Origin: Thauera phenolivorans
GTDB lineage: Bacteria; Pseudomonadota; Gammaproteobacteria; Burkholderiales; Rhodocyclaceae
Assembly (NCBI RefSeq): GCF_001696715.1
Contig: NZ_MBFM01000002.1
Location: 105,529 to 169,528, forward strand
Length of the DNA stretch: 64,000 nt
Direction: 5' to 3'
Numbering within the stretch: the first letter of the stretch is position 1; each line of letters opens with the position of its first letter. The translations under genes and the position numbers were made by a program. Below the pieces are notes generated by a model that was given only the letters and a program-made list of their open reading frames with translations, ran no database searches and was not told the origin of the DNA. Of this stretch, positions 43,067-52,110 are shown one piece after another.

Positions 43067-44623
43067 TCAGGCGTGCGCGGTTTCGTTCATGTAGCGACCG
43101 GTACCCAGGCTGCCCGGGCCCTGGCGCGCGAACTTGATCATCAGGTACATCTCGACGATCAGCAGCAGGGTGTAGAAGCCGACGAACCCGGCAAGCGAGC
43201 CGTACAGGCTATTGACGGTCAGCGTCGACACCGACAGGTGGGTCGGCAGCACGCCGTAGATGGTCCATGGCTGACGGCCGTATTCGGCGACGAACCAGCC
43301 CATCTCGCAGGAGATCCACGGCATCGGCAGGAACAGCAGGGCCCACCACAGCAGCCAGCGGCGCTCGGCGAAGTCGCCCTTGACCGAGTACCACAGGGCG
43401 AGGCCGAACAGCGCGAGCATGGCGAAGCCGAGCGCCACCATGATGCGGAAGGTCCAGAACAGCGGCGTGACCCGGGGGATGGTGTCGCGCGCCGCGCGGT
43501 CGATCAGCTCGGGGGTGACCTCGTCCATCGAGGCGACGTACTTTTTCAGCAGGAGGCCGAAGCCGAGATCGGCCTTGACCTGGTCGAAGGCGTCGCGCAG
43601 GGCGAGGTCGGTCGGATCGGCGCGCAACCGCTCGAGCAGCTTCACCGCCTCGACACCGGTGACGATGCGCTCGCGGTTTTTCGCCAGGATGTCGTTGAGG
43701 CCGGGAAGCTCCTTGTCGAACGAGCGCGTGCCGATGATCCCCATCGCCCAGGGGATGTGGATCGCGAAGTCGTTCTTCATCTCCTCTTCGTTGGGGATCG
43801 CGATCAGGTTGAAGCTGGCGGGTGCGGGCTCGGTTTCCCACATCGCTTCCATCGCGGCGAGCTTGGTCTGTTGCGCTTCGCCGAGGGCGTAGCCCGACTC
43901 GTCACCGAGCACGATCACGGAGCACACCGAAGCGAAGCCGAAGGCCGCGGCGATGCGGAAGCTGCGCTTGGCGAACTCGGTGTCGCGGCCCCGCAACAGG
44001 TACCAGGCAGAGATCGAGAGCACGAACATCGCGCCGGTGACGTAGCCCGCGGACACCGTATGCACGAACTTGCCCTGTGCCACCGGGTTGAAGACCACCG
44101 TCCAGAAGTTGGTCATCTCCATGCGCATCGTTTCGTAGCTGAACTCCGAGCCCACCGGGTTCTGCATCCAGCCGTTGGCGATCAGGATCCACAGCGCCGA
44201 CAGGTTGGTGCCCACCGCCATCAGGATGGTCACCAGCAGGTGCTGCTGCTTCGACAGCCGGTCCCATCCGAAGAAGAACAGGCCGATGAAGGTGGACTCG
44301 AGGAAGAAGGCCATCAGGCCCTCGATTGCGAGCGGGGCGCCGAAGATGTCGCCCACGTAATGGGAGTAATAGGCCCAGTTGGTGCCGAACTGGAACTCCA
44401 GGGTGATGCCGGTGGTGACGCCGAGGGCGAAGTTGATGCCGAACAGCTTGCCCCAGAAACGCGTCATGTCCTTGTAGACGAGCTTGCCGGTCATCACGTA
44501 GGCGCTTTCCATGATGACCAGCATCCACACCATGCCGATCGTCAGCGGCACGAAAAGGAAGTGGTACATCGCGGTCGCGGCGAACTGTAGCCGCGATAGA
44601 TCTACCAGTTGCTCACTGAGCAT
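43067..44623 (-). CDS. cydA: Cytochrome bd quinol oxidase subunit I
   Basis: Binds haems b558, b595 and d and oxidises quinol without pumping protons. The ATG at 44623 gives 518 residues, very close to E. coli CydA. The haem-ligand His21 is in [46 protein letters not shown] and [12 protein letters not shown] are near-identical to E. coli. A long Q-loop (about 250-390), as in the L subfamily, is present. Bd oxidases resist sulfide, which fits the adjacent SQR genes. Confidence 0.98.
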   Translation of the reverse strand: MLSEQLVDLSRLQFAATAMYHFLFVPLTIGMVWMLVIMESAYVMTGKLVYKDMTRFWGKLFGINFALGVTTGITLEFQFGTNWAYYSHYVGDIFGAPLAIEGLMAFFLESTFIGLFFFGWDRLSKQQHLLVTILMAVGTNLSALWILIANGWMQNPVGSEFSYETMRMEMTNFWTVVFNPVAQGKFVHTVSAGYVTGAMFVLSISAWYLLRGRDTEFAKRSFRIAAAFGFASVCSVIVLGDESGYALGEAQQTKLAAMEAMWETEPAPASFNLIAIPNEEEMKNDFAIHIPWAMGIIGTRSFDKELPGLNDILAKNRERIVTGVEAVKLLERLRADPTDLALRDAFDQVKADLGFGLLLKKYVASMDEVTPELIDRAARDTIPRVTPLFWTFRIMVALGFAMLALFGLALWYSVKGDFAERRWLLWWALLFLPMPWISCEMGWFVAEYGRQPWTIYGVLPTHLSVSTLTVNSLYGSLAGFVGFYTLLLIVEMYLMIKFARQGPGSLGTGRYMNETAHA

Positions 44624-44810
44624 TGGATTCTCCCGAGGTCGTTTGAAGTTTTGCGGGCTGGGCCGCCACGATCCGCGAGCCCATCTTCGCGCTGTCCACC
44701 GGCACACCGGCGTCGTGGAAGAACGCCCACCACAGCGCGGTGATGAGCATCAGCTTGACGACGACGACGATGGAGATTTCGCGCAGGAGACGACGGTCTG
44801 ACCGATTCAT
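44613..44810 (-). CDS. cydP: Cytochrome bd small subunit CydP-like
   Basis: A 65-residue protein encoded first in the operon, overlapping cydA by 11 bp. Its single helix ([26 protein letters not shown]) and the R-L-x-R-E-I start fit the CydP family of putative bd-oxidase small subunits found in proteobacteria. Its ATG at 44810 lies about 20 bp after the predicted start of transcription from the sigma-54-type promoter. Confidence 0.8.
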   Translation of the reverse strand: MNRSDRRLLREISIVVVVKLMLITALWWAFFHDAGVPVDSAKMGSRIVAAQPAKLQTTSGESNAQ

Positions 44811-44840
44811 GGGACCCTCCGGTGGGATGCCACTCCATAA

Positions 44841-44855
44841 ACAAGAGCCGTGCCA
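44841..44855 (-). promoter_or_regulatory. -24/-12 (sigma-54) promoter of cydPABX-ybgE
   Basis: On the minus strand TGGCACGGCTCTTGT, differing from the TGGCACG-N4-TTGC consensus only at the last base. The first 14 bases equal those of the aldehyde dehydrogenase promoter at 21521-21534. Start of transcription would be near 44829. The divergent gene encodes a sigma-54 activator, which strongly supports the call. Confidence 0.75.
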
Positions 44856-44963
44856 GACCGGCCGATCTCGGAATTCTTGATGGAAATCAAAACAATGGGC
44901 GCGGCGGGGAGAGTTCGCGCTTGACCGCCGGACTGCCAGGAAGACACACTGGTGGCATCGATC

Positions 44964-44979
44964 CGGTCAGGAGTGACAG
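44964..44979. promoter_or_regulatory. Candidate activator binding site upstream of cyd
   Basis: GTCA (44966-44969), GGAG, TGAC (44974-44977), centred about 118 bp upstream of the cyd -24 box. Its right half GAGTGACAGA is identical to the palindrome at 46489-46508. It also contains the ribosome binding site (GGAG) of the activator gene, so binding could reduce the activator's own translation or transcription. Confidence 0.5.
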
Positions 44980-44982
44980 AAG

Positions 44983-46338
<1,356 letters not shown>

Positions 46339-46368
46339 CCGCCACGCTGCAGCCGTATCACCGGCGGG

Positions 46369-46433
46369 GTCGCCGCGTTCGCCGCTCCTGCCTCGCCGCG
46401 CCGTCCCTCCCAGTAGCGGCGGTGACCGCCGCG
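46369..46433. repeat. REP-like element pair
   Basis: Two copies with opposite stems: 46369-46391 (minus strand reads CAGGAGCGGCGAACGCGG) and 46411-46433 (plus strand CAGTAGCGGCGGTGACCGCC). They lie just after the activator's stop, within the 415-bp gap before the Rieske gene. Confidence 0.5.
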
Positions 46434-46488
46434 TCAAGTCCGGGCGCGCGAGGTTCTGCCCTTCACCCGGCTGCCACCTCGGGTCACG

Positions 46489-46508
46489 GTCTGTCATGAG
46501 TGACAGAC
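46489..46508. promoter_or_regulatory. Perfect palindrome: activator site upstream of the Rieske operon
   Basis: GTCTGTCA-TGAG-TGACAGAC has 8-bp arms pairing perfectly around a 4-base spacer. Its centre lies about 85 bp upstream of the -24 box at 46582, the classic distance for a sigma-54 enhancer site. It shares ten bases with the site at 44964-44979 near the activator's start. Confidence 0.75.
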
Positions 46509-46581
46509 AAGGCAGGACGCACGCCTGCTCGCGGCGCAGGCAAGCCGTCACAGTGCGCGAAACGATGCCGCATTCCGAGTC

Positions 46582-46597
46582 TGGCACGAACCCTGCT
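46582..46597 (+). promoter_or_regulatory. -24/-12 (sigma-54) promoter of the Rieske/octaheme/cytochrome b operon
   Basis: TGGCACGAACCCTGCT matches TGGCACG-N4-TTGC(A/T) except for one base, with invariant GG and GC at the right spacing. Transcription would begin near 46608, leaving a leader of about 146 nt before the Rieske ATG. The rest of the leader shows no ORF or clear structure. Confidence 0.8.
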
Positions 46598-46753
46598 TAT
46601 ATGGAGTTGCGAAGTGAGTCCGACGCCGCGATCCCTGCTTGATCGTTTCCTCGACGGTCATCCCCCTGGCAGTGGTTGAGCGACACCCCCCCGGACCCAC
46701 TTCGCTTTTCACCGCACAGGCCGCCGAATGCACACTTATGCTGGAGCCCTCCA

Positions 46754-47341
46754 ATGAACGAGATTCGCAGACAACGTCGCAACCTCCTGATCGCCACCAG
46801 CGCCGCCGGCGGGGTCGCGGTCGCCGCTACCGCAGTGCCTTTCGTTGCCAGCCTCACACCATCCGCGCGTGCGCGCGCCGCCGGCGCCCCGGTGGAGGCG
46901 GACGTCAGCAAGCTCGCGCCAGGCGAGATGATGACCGTCGAATGGCGGGGCAAGCCGGTCTGGATCCTGCGGCGGACCCCGGAGATGATCGCCAGCCTCG
47001 AGGGCCATGAGGCTCGTCTCGCCGACCCGGCGTCGGAAGAACCGCAGCAGCCCGATTACGCGAGCAATCGCGCTCGCGCGATCAATCCCGAGTTTCTGGT
47101 GGTGATCGGCATCTGCACCCACCTGGGCTGCTCGCCAACCGAGAAGCTCGCCCCCGGCGCCCCCAGCGGACTCGGCGACGACTGGCCGGGCGGTTTCCTG
47201 TGCCCCTGCCACGGCTCGATCTTCGACCTCTCCGGGCGGGTCTTCCTCAGTCAGCCTGCGCCCACCAACCTCGAGATCCCGCCGCACAAGTGGCTCAGCG
47301 CAAGCGTGGTTATCGTCGGCGAGGACGACTCGACCGCCTAG
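46754..47341 (+). CDS. Orphan Rieske iron-sulfur protein (PetA-like)
   Basis: Carries a 2Fe-2S Rieske cluster facing the periplasm. From ATG 46754 it has 195 residues with a twin-arginine-like signal anchor (RRQRRNLLIATSAAGGVAVAATAVPFVASL). Cluster boxes are CTHLGC (Cys121, His123, disulfide Cys126) and CPCHGS (Cys150, His153, disulfide Cys152). Overall it matches the bc1-complex Rieske subunit, but no cytochrome b/c1 genes follow; instead come an octaheme cytochrome and a small cytochrome b. A second, dedicated copy beside the usual petABC is likely. Start chosen for its fit to the family N-terminus. Confidence 0.9.
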   Translation: MNEIRRQRRNLLIATSAAGGVAVAATAVPFVASLTPSARARAAGAPVEADVSKLAPGEMMTVEWRGKPVWILRRTPEMIASLEGHEARLADPASEEPQQPDYASNRARAINPEFLVVIGICTHLGCSPTEKLAPGAPSGLGDDWPGGFLCPCHGSIFDLSGRVFLSQPAPTNLEIPPHKWLSASVVIVGEDDSTA

Positions 47342-47385
47342 ACCTCCGGATCGGCTTCCAGCATTCGCCCGCTCGGGTGAAGAAC

Positions 47386-47403
47386 ATTAGACAAATGTCA
47401 AAT
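47386..47403. promoter_or_regulatory. Palindrome between Rieske and octaheme genes
   Basis: ATTaGACA-AA-TGTCaAAT pairs in 7 of 8 positions per arm and lies in an AT-richer patch 53 bp before the octaheme gene. It may be an operator or part of a secondary promoter; no good -35/-10 pair is seen. Confidence 0.35.
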
Positions 47404-47456
47404 GCCCGGTCGTTCAGCGGCCTACACTGGAAGCCGGATCGAAGGAGGAGAACGTG

Positions 47457-49043
47457 ATGGGCACCCCTTATTCATCGCGTGCTGCAAGCCTTTTCGCAGG
47501 ACTGGTCCTGGCCACTTTCAGCCTGCTCGCGGGCGCGAACACGCCGACGGTCGATCACGCCGAACTCAAGGCGCTGCAGGGTCCGTTCGCAACCGGCCCG
47601 GACGTCACGGAGGCCTGCCTTTCCTGCCACAACAAGGCGGCGCACCAGGTCATGGACAGCATCCACTGGCAGTGGGAGGCGATCAGTCCGACGACCGGCA
47701 AGAAGCTTGGCAAGCAGCACGCCGCCAACAACTTCTGCGGCTCGGTGCTCTCGAACGAGCCCCGCTGCACCAGTTGCCACGCGGGCTATGGCTGGACCGA
47801 TCGGAACTACGACTTCACCAAGCAGGAGAACGTCGACTGCCTGGCCTGCCACGACACCACCGGCACCTACAAGAAGGTGCCGACCGACGCCGGCCATCCG
47901 CTGTACGAGCCGCGCGAGATGCCCAAGGGCAGCGGCAAGATCGTGCAGCCGCCCGATCTCGCCAAGATCGCGCAGAACGTTGGTCGCCCGGGTCGCCAGA
48001 ACTGCGGCGCCTGCCACTTCAACGGCGGCGGCGGCGATGCGGTCAAGCACGGCGATCTCGACACCTCGCTGATCAAGCCCTCGCGCGAGCTCGATGTGCA
48101 CATGGCCCAGGATGGCGCCAACATGGTCTGCGCCGACTGTCACACCTTCAACGACCACAAGCCCTCGGGCAGCCGCTATGCGGCGATCTCGAAGGACACC
48201 GATGGCAAGGACATGCGTTTCGGCGCGCATACGCGGGCGACCTGCGAGTCCTGCCACGACCTCGCCCCGCACGGCAATGAGCGCCTCGACAACCACGTAG
48301 ACAAGATTGCCTGCCAGACCTGCCACATCCCCGAGTTCGCACGCGGCGGCATCGGCACCAAGACGCTCTGGGACTGGTCGACCGCCGGCAAGCGCGGACC
48401 CGACGGCAAGCCGCTGTTCATCAAGGACGAGCACGGACACCTGACCTATTCGGCGGAGAAGGGCGACTTCGAGTACGGCGAGAACGTGCGTCCGACCTAC
48501 AAGTGGTACAACGGCGTGGTCCATCAGATCGCGATCACCGACAAGATCGACGACAGCAGGATCCTCGAGCTCAACCGCGTCGAGGGCTCGGCGACCGATC
48601 CGAATGCGCGCATCTGGCCGTTCAAGGTCATGGTGGGCAAGCAGCCCTACGACCCGGTGAACAAGACCCTGGTGGTCAACCATGTGTATGGCGCCGACGA
48701 CACCTCGTTCTGGAGCAACTTCGACTACGAGAAGTCGATCAAGGCGGGGATGGAGTATGCGGGCTTCCCCTACAGCGGACAGTTCGACTTCATCGAAACC
48801 CGGATGAACTGGTTCATCACCCACATGGTGGCGCCCAAGGAGAAGGCGGTGCGCTGCAACGAGTGCCACACCCGCGCGGACGACGGGCGGCTCGCCGAGA
48901 TCACCGACATCTACCTGCCGGGCCGCGACCGCAACCCGTGGGTCGACCTGTTCGGCGGGGTGGCGATCGTCGGCGCGATCGGCGCGGGCGCGCTGCACGG
49001 CATCGCGCGCATCCTCACCCATCGCAAGGGGAAAGGAAAATGA
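47457..49043 (+). CDS. Octaheme c-type cytochrome, tetrathionate reductase (OTR) family
   Basis: Periplasmic multihaem enzyme. ATG 47457, 6 bp after GGAGGAG, gives 528 residues (a GTG at 47454 is possible). A signal peptide (AASLFAGLVLATFSLLAGA) is followed by eight CxxCH sites near residues 54, 104, 128, 183, 225, 263, 286 and 467. NNFCGSVLSNEPRCTSCHAGYGW and QENVDCLACHDTTGTY match the OTR family of Shewanella, whose active haem has a lysine ligand; that family reduces tetrathionate, nitrite and hydroxylamine in vitro. A C-terminal helix (WVDLFGGVAIVGAIGAGALHG) should anchor it to the membrane. Physiological substrate unknown. Confidence 0.92.
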   Translation: MGTPYSSRAASLFAGLVLATFSLLAGANTPTVDHAELKALQGPFATGPDVTEACLSCHNKAAHQVMDSIHWQWEAISPTTGKKLGKQHAANNFCGSVLSNEPRCTSCHAGYGWTDRNYDFTKQENVDCLACHDTTGTYKKVPTDAGHPLYEPREMPKGSGKIVQPPDLAKIAQNVGRPGRQNCGACHFNGGGGDAVKHGDLDTSLIKPSRELDVHMAQDGANMVCADCHTFNDHKPSGSRYAAISKDTDGKDMRFGAHTRATCESCHDLAPHGNERLDNHVDKIACQTCHIPEFARGGIGTKTLWDWSTAGKRGPDGKPLFIKDEHGHLTYSAEKGDFEYGENVRPTYKWYNGVVHQIAITDKIDDSRILELNRVEGSATDPNARIWPFKVMVGKQPYDPVNKTLVVNHVYGADDTSFWSNFDYEKSIKAGMEYAGFPYSGQFDFIETRMNWFITHMVAPKEKAVRCNECHTRADDGRLAEITDIYLPGRDRNPWVDLFGGVAIVGAIGAGALHGIARILTHRKGKGK

Positions 49044-49681
49044 GCGAGAACCGGATCTACATCTACAAGCGATACGAGCGCTTCTGGCACTGGTCGCAGG
49101 CGGCGCTGATCATCGTGATGATGATCACCGGCTTCGAGATCCACGGCAGCTACACACTGATGGGTTTTCGTGATGCGGTGAACCTCCACACCCTGGCAGC
49201 GTGGGCGCTGCTCGTGCTGTGGGCCTTCACGATCTTCTGGCAATTCACCACCGGCGAGTGGCGCCAGTACCTGCCCTCGATGCGCAACGTTTCCGCGATG
49301 GTCCTCTACTACACGGTAGGCATCTTCAAGGACGTGCCCCACCCCTTCCGCAAGACGGTGGTGCAGAAGCACAACCCGCTGCAGCGGCTGGCCTATCTTG
49401 CCCTGCTGGCCTTCATCTCGCCGCTGATCTGGGGTTCGGGCCTGCTGTATCTGTTCTACGCGCAGTGGCCCGGGCTCGGGCTGGACAAATACCTGACGCT
49501 CGAGGGCGTGGCGATCGCGCATACCTTGGGCGCTTTCCTGATCACCGCCTTCTTCTTCATCCACGTCTATCTGACGACGACCGGGCACACCGTCTTCGCC
49601 CACATCAAGGCGATGATCACCGGCTGGGAGGAAGTCGATGAAGCGCCGGTGGCCGCACCGGCAGCGAGCCGCAAGCGCTGA
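49040..49681 (+). CDS. Membrane cytochrome b (cytochrome b561/thiosulfate reductase type)
   Basis: Di-haem b quinone-linked membrane protein. The ATG at 49040 overlaps the octaheme stop and gives 213 residues. About four or five helices are seen, with candidate haem histidines in YERFWHWSQAALIIV, NLHTLAAWALLVLW, AIAHTLGAFLITAFFFIHVYL and the family end TGHTVFAHIKAMITGWEEV. It would pass electrons between quinone and the octaheme cytochrome. No molybdopterin subunit is present, unlike most enzymes with this type of cytochrome b. Confidence 0.9.
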   Translation: MSENRIYIYKRYERFWHWSQAALIIVMMITGFEIHGSYTLMGFRDAVNLHTLAAWALLVLWAFTIFWQFTTGEWRQYLPSMRNVSAMVLYYTVGIFKDVPHPFRKTVVQKHNPLQRLAYLALLAFISPLIWGSGLLYLFYAQWPGLGLDKYLTLEGVAIAHTLGAFLITAFFFIHVYLTTTGHTVFAHIKAMITGWEEVDEAPVAAPAASRKR

Positions 49682-49711
49682 ACAGCGTCCGATCCGACCT
49701 TCCGGCACGAT

Positions 49712-49742
49712 GACAACGCCGCCCCTTCGAGGCGGCGTTGTC
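49712..49742. terminator. Strong hairpin terminator between cytochrome b and MarR genes
   Basis: A perfect 12-bp stem (49712-49723 with 49731-49742) and 7-base loop, followed by GTTT on the plus strand. It lies between two convergent genes and probably serves both. Confidence 0.75.
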
Positions 49743-49762
49743 GTTTGCGGGGATGCTCGGTT

Positions 49763-50194
49763 TCAGCGCTCGCCGTCATTGAAGCTGGTGATGCGGGCGA
49801 CGCGGAAAGTGTCCTGCAGCGAGTTCAGTTCGGCGCGATGCAGCAGTGCGAGCCGCTGCAGGTGCTCGATGCCGGCCGGCAGCAGATGGACCTGGACCTG
49901 GCGGCGGTCGGTCGGGCTGCGCTGGCGGCGCACCAGTCCGTTCTTCTCGCAGCGCGACACCAGCGCGACCACTCCGTGGTGCTGCATCTGCAGCCGCTCG
50001 GCGAGCTCGCCGATCGTCGCCCAGGCGCGCCCGGGGAATCCTTTCACGTGCAGCATCAGCAGGTATTGCAGCGGCGTCAGCCCCTCGCTGCGGGCCGCGT
50101 TTTCGCTGAAGTGCAGGAAGCGGCGGAGCTGGTAGCGGAATTCGGAGAGCGCTTCGTAATCCTGCTTGTCGATCGGGGGAGTGTGTTCGGTCAT
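49763..50194 (-). CDS. MarR-family transcriptional regulator
   Basis: Winged-helix dimeric regulator. From ATG 50194 (MTEHTPPIDKQDYEAL) it has 143 residues; the frame stays open to 50242. The wHTH is seen in ATIGELAERLQMQHHGVVALVSRCEKNGLVRRQRSPTDRRQVQVHL, with the wing DRR motif. It contains one Cys in the recognition region (SRCEKNG), so redox control is possible but unproven. It is last on the minus strand behind the BASS transporter, 160 bp away. Confidence 0.9.
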   Translation of the reverse strand: MTEHTPPIDKQDYEALSEFRYQLRRFLHFSENAARSEGLTPLQYLLMLHVKGFPGRAWATIGELAERLQMQHHGVVALVSRCEKNGLVRRQRSPTDRRQVQVHLLPAGIEHLQRLALLHRAELNSLQDTFRVARITSFNDGER

Positions 50195-50303
50195 AAAGGT
50201 CGATCGTTCGTTGCGTCGCGCAAAGTGGCGCAAGGCGCGCAAACCATAGCACAGGGCCGGGGTACGCCGTTCGGCGCGCCTTTCGGATTGAAGGTCGAGT
50301 CGG

Positions 50304-50359
50304 GGTGGGAGCGGCGACCGCCGCGATCCTGGCGGTAAAGGGCGTTCGCCGCTTCTACG
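50304..50359. repeat. REP-like element pair
   Basis: Copy 1 (50304-50327) reads GGTGGGAGCGGCGACCGCC; copy 2 (50340-50359, minus strand) reads GTAGAAGCGGCGAACGCCC. They face each other between MarR and BASS, overlapping the BASS stop codon. The form closely resembles Pseudomonas-type REP sequences. Confidence 0.65.
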
Positions 50360-51329
50360 CAGCCGGCGGGCGCGGACCGAAGATGCGGTCGGTGAACTTG
50401 ACGTACCAGGCGGCGGACTGCACCTGCACGACGTAGGCGAGCGCGATCAACAGCGCGGCCTCGGCGCCGGCACCGCCGAAGGCGTTCATCGACAGCGCGA
50501 GCGCGATCGACAGATTGCGCATGACCGTGCCATAGACGAGGGCGATGGCCTCGCCGCGCGGCAGGAGGAGGCGGGCGACGACCGTGCTGATCAGGTAGTT
50601 GATGCCGTAGAGGCAGAGCAGCGGCACGATCAGGCGCAGGATCTCGCCCGGGCGGGCAATCAGGGTGTCGGCCTGGAGCGCGATCGCGACGAAGGCGATG
50701 CCGAGCACGCCCAGGGTCGACAGCGGCGGAAAGCGCGGACCCCATTCGGCCTGATAGGCCTTCTGGCCGTACTTCCGGATCAACCAGGTCTGCGTGAAAT
50801 GCCCCGCGAGCATCGGCAGCAGCACGATGACGACGATCTGGCGGAATACGCTGCCCATGTTCACCGGCACCTCGGCGCCGAGCAGCCACAGCACGTAGAG
50901 CGGGGTGGCGAGCGAGCCGAGCACCAGCCCGACCACGGTCATCTTCACCGCGGCGCCGAGGTTGCCCCCCGCGAAGCCGGTCCATGAAATGGTCATGCCG
51001 CTGGTGGGGAGCAGCGCGGCGAGCAGCAGGCCGAGGGCGAAATAGGGCTGTTCGGGAAAGAACACCTGCCCGAGGCCATAGGCGATGAAGGGCACTAGCG
51101 CGAAGTTGATCGCCTGCGCGAGCAGCTGCACCTTGAGGTCGCCGCCTTCGAGCACCTTCTTCAGCTTCAGGTTGACCATCATCGGATAGACCATGAGGAA
51201 GGTCAGCGGGACGATCAGGTTTTTCAGCCAGGCGGCAGGTGCCACCGCACCATAGAGCAGGCCGAGCAGCATCGCTACCGGAATGGCGACCAGAAGGTTC
51301 TTGGTGACGAGTCCGATCAGCCTGAACAT
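50355..51329 (-). CDS. Bile acid:sodium symporter (BASS/ACR3-superfamily) transporter
   Basis: Inner-membrane secondary transporter with about ten helices in 324 residues. LLLAALLPTSGMTISWTGFAGGN near residue 115 and YGTVMRNLSIALAL near 265 contain the unwound helix motifs of this superfamily. It is not a typical ArsB/ACR3 because the ACR3 Cys motif is not seen. It lies 21 bp after an ETHE1-like hydrolase and in one operon with a NifX-like protein, so an organic or inorganic sulfur compound or metal-chelate substrate is conceivable. Substrate unknown. Confidence 0.85.
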   Translation of the reverse strand: MFRLIGLVTKNLLVAIPVAMLLGLLYGAVAPAAWLKNLIVPLTFLMVYPMMVNLKLKKVLEGGDLKVQLLAQAINFALVPFIAYGLGQVFFPEQPYFALGLLLAALLPTSGMTISWTGFAGGNLGAAVKMTVVGLVLGSLATPLYVLWLLGAEVPVNMGSVFRQIVVIVLLPMLAGHFTQTWLIRKYGQKAYQAEWGPRFPPLSTLGVLGIAFVAIALQADTLIARPGEILRLIVPLLCLYGINYLISTVVARLLLPRGEAIALVYGTVMRNLSIALALSMNAFGGAGAEAALLIALAYVVQVQSAAWYVKFTDRIFGPRPPAA

Positions 51330-51350
51330 CGCGGTGCCTCCATTACAGGG

Positions 51351-52040
51351 TCAATAGGATCGGTGTGGCGCCTGGTGCTGTCCGCTTCGCCGCGGCTGGC
51401 CGCGTTGCGAACGCCGGGAGAGCATGTCGGCGATGAAGTCGTCGCGGCTCTGGTTGAACATCCGCCCGTAATGCTGCCGCAGTTCGGCCAGCGTCGCGAC
51501 ATGGCGACCATCGATCGCGTGCGCAGGAAACACCAGGGTCTGCTCTGGCAGACGGAAGATGCTCCGCATCAGCGAATCGAACAGCAGCCCCCCATCGACC
51601 TCGGCGTCGCCCGAGGGACAATCGCCGGCATCGAACACGTCGCCGCAGAACAGGCGGTCGCGCCAAAGGTAACTCACGCAGGCCGGTGTGTGGCCCGGGG
51701 TAGAGAGTACCCGGATGCACTCGTTGCCGAATTCGAGCTGGCTGCCCTCGCCGACGCGCAACGGGATGTGTGGGCATCCGTCCGTCAACACGACACTGTG
51801 CGCGACGACCAGCTGGGCGCTCGCGCGCCCGCAGAGTGCGCTGCAGTCCGCGCCGTCGTGTGCGTGGACGTGGGTCCGCAGCACGTAGCGCAGGCGCATC
51901 TTGCGCTCGCTCAGCAGGGCGAGGATGAGCTCGTTTTCGCGCGGCGGCGGATCTATGACGACCGCCTCGCGCACGTCGGGATCGCCAAGCAGGTAGGCGA
52001 TCAGCTTCGATCCAGGGTCTTCGATTGGCTGAAAATACAT
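51351..52040 (-). CDS. MBL-fold hydrolase, ETHE1/persulfide dioxygenase-like
   Basis: Metallo-beta-lactamase fold; ETHE1 relatives oxidise glutathione persulfide to sulfite. The ATG at 52040 (MYFQPIEDPGSKLIAYLLGDP) gives 229 residues. The start FQPIEDPGSKLIAYLL, STPGHTPACVSYL and FCGDVFDAGDC fit ETHE1. The first metal motif reads THVHAHD (His57, His59, His61, Asp62), whereas the family has THxHADH; Asp and His are swapped. The start in front of residue 1 has an open frame up to 52181 that reads the neighbour's His-rich DNA and is not used. Confidence 0.82.
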   Translation of the reverse strand: MYFQPIEDPGSKLIAYLLGDPDVREAVVIDPPPRENELILALLSERKMRLRYVLRTHVHAHDGADCSALCGRASAQLVVAHSVVLTDGCPHIPLRVGEGSQLEFGNECIRVLSTPGHTPACVSYLWRDRLFCGDVFDAGDCPSGDAEVDGGLLFDSLMRSIFRLPEQTLVFPAHAIDGRHVATLAELRQHYGRMFNQSRDDFIADMLSRRSQRGQPRRSGQHQAPHRSY

Positions 52041-52110
52041 GGCTGCGCTCGACAGGCGCTTGAGGCGGCCGAAGGCGGCTTTCTGCGGCCGGGGCAGGCT
52101 GAGCCGGGCC

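Noticed and set aside
46754..47341. Start of a normal petABC (bc1) operon
   Set aside because: The following genes encode an octaheme cytochrome and a small cytochrome b, not bc1 cytochrome b and c1.
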